A DNA stretch of 64,000 bases from Uranotaenia lowii (lineage: Eukaryota; Arthropoda; Insecta; Diptera; Culicidae). The position numbers were made by a program, and so were the translations under genes. Shown here piece by piece: positions 60,734 to 64,000 of the stretch. The DNA is taken from contig NC_073692.1 of the NCBI RefSeq assembly GCF_029784155.1, forward strand, positions 435,527,228 through 435,591,227, written 5' to 3'. Each line of letters opens with the position of its first letter. Within the stretch, counting starts at the first letter, position 1. The notes below the pieces were generated by a model. It saw only the letters and a list, made by a program, of their open reading frames with translations. It was not told the origin of the DNA and ran no database searches.

Positions 60734-61744
60734 TTTATTTAACTTGAATAATGTGGGAAATGTGCTACCCTTGCTAAAGTTGTTCACTTTTCACGTGTAT
60801 AAATATTTTCGTTTTGTTTCCTTTCTTCTTCTTCTTCTTCTTCGTTTTAGATTTTTTGGCCAGAGAATAGAGTATTTCCTGAGACAGATTGTGGTAGGGT
60901 AGCTTTTTGTTTTTGTTTTGAAAAATGTAAACACCAACTGGTCGCCATTTTGATCATTGATGATAAGCACTGTTCAATGCTTTCTTTTAAAAACTTCTTT
61001 AATTAAAAGCATCAAAAAACCTTCATGTCTTATGCCGTTTTCGTTTTCTCCACAAGCACGGGGCAAAACTTTTTCTGAATAAACAAACAGATTCGTTACC
61101 CGGGACGATGCAAATATATGGTTGCTATACTCACACTTATGTTTACCCCCAACACTGACAACTTTCACGGGGTGCAACCGCCTGCTTGAGGTTCAAATCT
61201 CGGGCAAAACTAGTTGACTTCTGAATTAATAAACGAACACAATAACAACACCTAGGGCAAAACTCGTGGGTAACTAGGTTGCCACTGCCAATAAACGAAA
61301 ACACTATTAACTTGTTATGAATTTACAAATCATTAAACAAAGAATTTATATGCTCCTCACCAAGGTGCGCTTGCAAAACCACTACAATTGCATTGCCAAT
61401 TTCATATCGTTACTATCTGGTCATTGAACATACGTAATGTTGTTGTTATGTTTACCCTACCACGATCAGGGCTTTTAAATCAGGGTTGAACAACTTTGAC
61501 ACAAAGTAGGCGCGGTGAAGAAGTGGGCACGGAAGCCAAAATTTTGACAGCCTATTACATTGTTTACGTTTTGTGTCAAAGAAAATCAATGAAAAGTATG
61601 ACGAAAAAGTCGTGCTTTGGTAGTGGTGTTTTATATGACGTCACCACCAACTTGATGTAAATCTTTTTTGTTTTTGTTGATAAATCTAATCTAATCTAAA
61701 ATAAAACAGTGGCTGTAAATGCCAAAACGGAAAAATAATCTCCT
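60734..61744. other. Intergenic between TRMT10A and the helicase relic
   Basis: The first part is the TRMT10A promoter side (CTTCTTCTTCTTCTTCTT run at about 60826). Three spaced copies of a GGGCAAAACT...AATAAACGAA-like string occur near 61060, 61200 and 61256, perhaps an old repeat. No coding feature seen. Confidence 0.4.
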
Positions 61745-63340
61745 AGCTCCTCGGGCAAAAGCCGTGAAGCCCGATCTCCGCGCACTGCCTCCAGCAGCAG
61801 TGGCTACAGCAGCAGTTCCTCCTCCTTAACGCCCTCCCTACTGAAGCAGAAAGTTAAACTGGAACCTTTGCCGGACGCTTCGGAGTTGGTTGAATTGCTA
61901 CCAACCATTTCCCAATTATCGCCCGATGCCGCTGAACCAGGTCGTGATGGATTGTGTATTTTCCAACAACTTGCCCACTTGATACTTGTATTGTACTATC
62001 AGTGAGTCTGTAGGTGGTGCTGACATTGAAATTGGTGAATTATTGTTAACAAACATCCCCTTTTTATCTCATATTCCACAGAATACTCCAAGGCCACCTG
62101 CAAAACACTTTATCTGCTGGACCCCCTCCGCATCAACCCGAAGCTGTTCGAGCACATCCTACGATCGTCGAGGGCAATCACCAGTGGCCCCAGGAGGGAA
62201 CGATCCTCATCTTCCTCCCCGGGCTGGAAGAGAAAAAGAACGTTCACGAAGCCCTGCTGGATAGTCGCATGTTTGGCCCACGGGAGGATCGCTTCCTGCT
62301 GATACCGCTGCACTTGACGCTGAGCAGCGACGAACAGGCCCAGGTGTTCCGAAAGGCTTCCAAGGGAAAAAGGAAAATTGTGCTGAGTACCAACATCGCT
62401 GAAATTCAACCGGTGCCGGAGATTCATCGAATACCATTAGAACCATTTCTGTTGAGGATCAAAACGCTCGAAACTTTTAGAGGTCAATCGCTGAACGAGG
62501 TTCTGAGATCTACCATTGAACCACCTAGTGATGAGAACATTGATGCCGCCAAGAAACGACTGGTGGATGTAGGAGCATTCGATTTAGAGGAACAACTGAC
62601 TGCTTTGGGTTATCATTTAGCAGCATTACCGGTAGATGTGCGGATAGGAAAGCTCATGCTGTTTGGAGCAATTTTTCAGTGCTTGGATAATGTGCTGACG
62701 ATAGCGGCTTGTCTTAGCTACAAGAGTCCGTTTGTGTCTCCCTTCAATAAAAGGGACGAAGCAGAAAGTAGAAAGCGGCTGTTCGGTATTGCGAATAGCG
62801 ATCATTTGACGATGCTTAACGCTTACAGGAAATGGAAGGAGACTTCGAAGCGCAGTCGATATGCGGCCAACTGTTATGCCGAAGAGAATTACCTGTCGAC
62901 CAAAACGCTTCACACGATCGATGAAATTAAGCAACAGTTCTAGGAATTGCTGGTGTCCATTGGATTCGTTCCACTAGATTTTAGTAGTCGTCGGGAGAAA
63001 TTTGTTAAAGATGAGCTACTCGAGCTTACCGGGACGGAGAGAATAATCGGCTCCTAGTGGCCATCCTATGAGCTGCCCTCTACCCAAACGTCATCAAAGT
63101 GTTAACCCCAGAGAAAAGCTTCATCAGTGGAGCGAGTGGTGCGGTACCCAAACTGCCTCAACCGTCCGATCTTCGTTTTAAAACCCAACAGGATGGATAC
63201 GTTTTCTTTTATCCATCCTCGATAATTGCCACATGTGGCCACTTCAATTCCCCGTACCTGGTCTACCAGGAAAAGGTAAAAACGGTCCGGATCTACATTC
63301 GGGAAACCACAATGGTTCCGCTGCTTCCGATTCTTTTCAA
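61745..63340 (+). pseudogene. Broken copy of a DHX57-like DEAH-box RNA helicase
   Basis: Only the C-terminal half of a DEAH helicase can be read. 61745-62001 gives a Ser-rich linker (REARSPRTASSSSGYSS), then an intron-like gap (62002-62081, GTGAGT...CACAG). SKATCKTLYLLDPLRIN runs into a frameshift near 62160, then WPQEGTILIFLPGLEE, RFLLIPLHLTLSSDEQAQVF, IVLSTNIAE, and directly PVPEIHRIPLEPF: the residues between them, which in the family hold motif V and the QRxGRAGR motif VI, are missing. The HA2/OB part continues (LSYKSPFVSPFNKRDEAESRKRL) to a TAG at 62941, after which homology goes on in shifted frames (VLTPEKSFISGASGAVPKLPQ) to about 63340. The retained intron argues for a segmental copy, not a processed one. 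Confidence 0.85.
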
Positions 63341-63847
63341 ATTTGGAACATATTTTCTACAAATAAAATACCAGAACCCAACGTTTTTCTTTTTTTGTTT
63401 TTTTTTACTTAGGGGAGATTTTACAAATAAAAAATGGCGGATTTTTTCGTGAAAAATCGTAGTTTTTACTTCAAACAGCCACAAAAATTTCATAAAATTT
63501 TTATAAGTTAAATAAAAACGTTGGGGTCCAGAAAAACATCTATTAAAAATATTTTGCTCTGATTTTTTGACTTCAGATGATTCTGTGTTGAGATACAGTG
63601 TCCACCGCAAATCCTGTTTTCTAAAAGGCATCCTCGAAAGTGCTCCGTCACCGGTTCATTTTTCAATATTTTCTATATATACGAAAAAATTACTAAATAT
63701 TCTTTTAACAATGCTTTGTATAATGCAAAAAATTTGAATACATTTGTTTGAACGATAGCTCTAGAAAAAAATCGTGAAAATGGTGTTTTTTTTACCCGTT
63801 AGACCCTCCCCCCCCCCCCCCCCCCTTTATTATGTTGCCCATTGTAC
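63341..63847. other. AT-rich flank with an 18-bp poly-C run
   Basis: No gene. A repeat-like stretch (GTAGTTTTTACTTCAAACAG at about 63460) and a mononucleotide C run at 63808-63825 that could be an assembly or sequencing weak spot. Confidence 0.5.
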
Positions 63848-64000
63848 CTAAATTGTGGTGGCCACGCATCTTTTTGTTACTGCACAGAAGAGCCATTTTC
63901 TGCTGTTCACTTCCGGCTATGATTTGCTGTTGCTGTATCGTATTCAGCTGTTGTTGGATTTGCGAGCCGGGAGGTTGTTGCGGCTGATGACAACCGGTGG
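63848..64000 (-). CDS. Possible partial exon of a Gln-rich protein at the window edge
   Basis: One minus-strand frame is open from the window end to a possible donor (TTTAG then GTACAA at 63847). It reads Gln-rich (QIQQQLNTIQQQQIIAGSEQ) and then MALLCSNKKMRGHHNL. The composition suggests a nuclear or low-complexity protein whose main part lies beyond 64000. Too short to identify; could be chance. Confidence 0.3.

Overview
The window looks like nuclear DNA of an insect, most likely a mosquito (Culicinae). The genes have short canonical GT-AG introns (58-80 bp) alongside very long transposon-filled ones, and their products fit dipteran orthologues. The repeats are a Ty3/gypsy LTR element, APE-type LINE fragments, hAT-type and palindromic MITEs, and satellites. 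The species call is inference; no marker gene is present. All exon models were built by eye from splice signals and reading-frame continuity.

Layout. 1-2790: a 188-bp satellite. 3623-18770 (+): NECAP, a clathrin-coat accessory protein, in four exons. Its 14.3-kb second intron holds a degenerate repeat field, two hAT-like MITEs with 8-bp target duplications and a nearly intact 11.7-kb LTR retrotransposon (6728-18410, minus strand) with near-identical 1635-bp LTRs, gag, pol and a -1 slippery site. 20876-24130: a poly(A)-tailed insertion and decayed LINE pieces. 26560-40374 (-): a NuMA/Mud-type spindle coiled-coil gene with three alternative C-terminal ends, two of them membrane anchors, and a small secreted-protein gene nested in an intron. 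44522-53644 (-): tyrosine aminotransferase. Its 7.7-kb intron contains two 13-bp satellites in opposite orientation. 55100-56816: a 5'-truncated LINE with a 10-bp target duplication. 58525-59517 (+): NDUFAF6/sicily. 59692-60733 (-): TRMT10A-type tRNA methyltransferase, convergent with it. 61745-63340 (+): a broken DHX57-like DEAH helicase. The right edge may hold the end of another minus-strand exon.

The host genes are unrelated housekeeping functions (endocytosis, spindle orientation, tyrosine catabolism, complex I assembly, tRNA modification), so there is no operon-like logic. The most unusual signals are the pair of opposed 13-bp arrays that could fold the TAT pre-mRNA into long dsRNA, the three-way C-terminus of the Mud-like gene, the LTR element whose 3' tail looks like decayed tandem copies of the end of its own pol, and three transposons inserted into copies of the same short intronic motif. 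I found no convincing tRNA, rRNA or CRISPR array.
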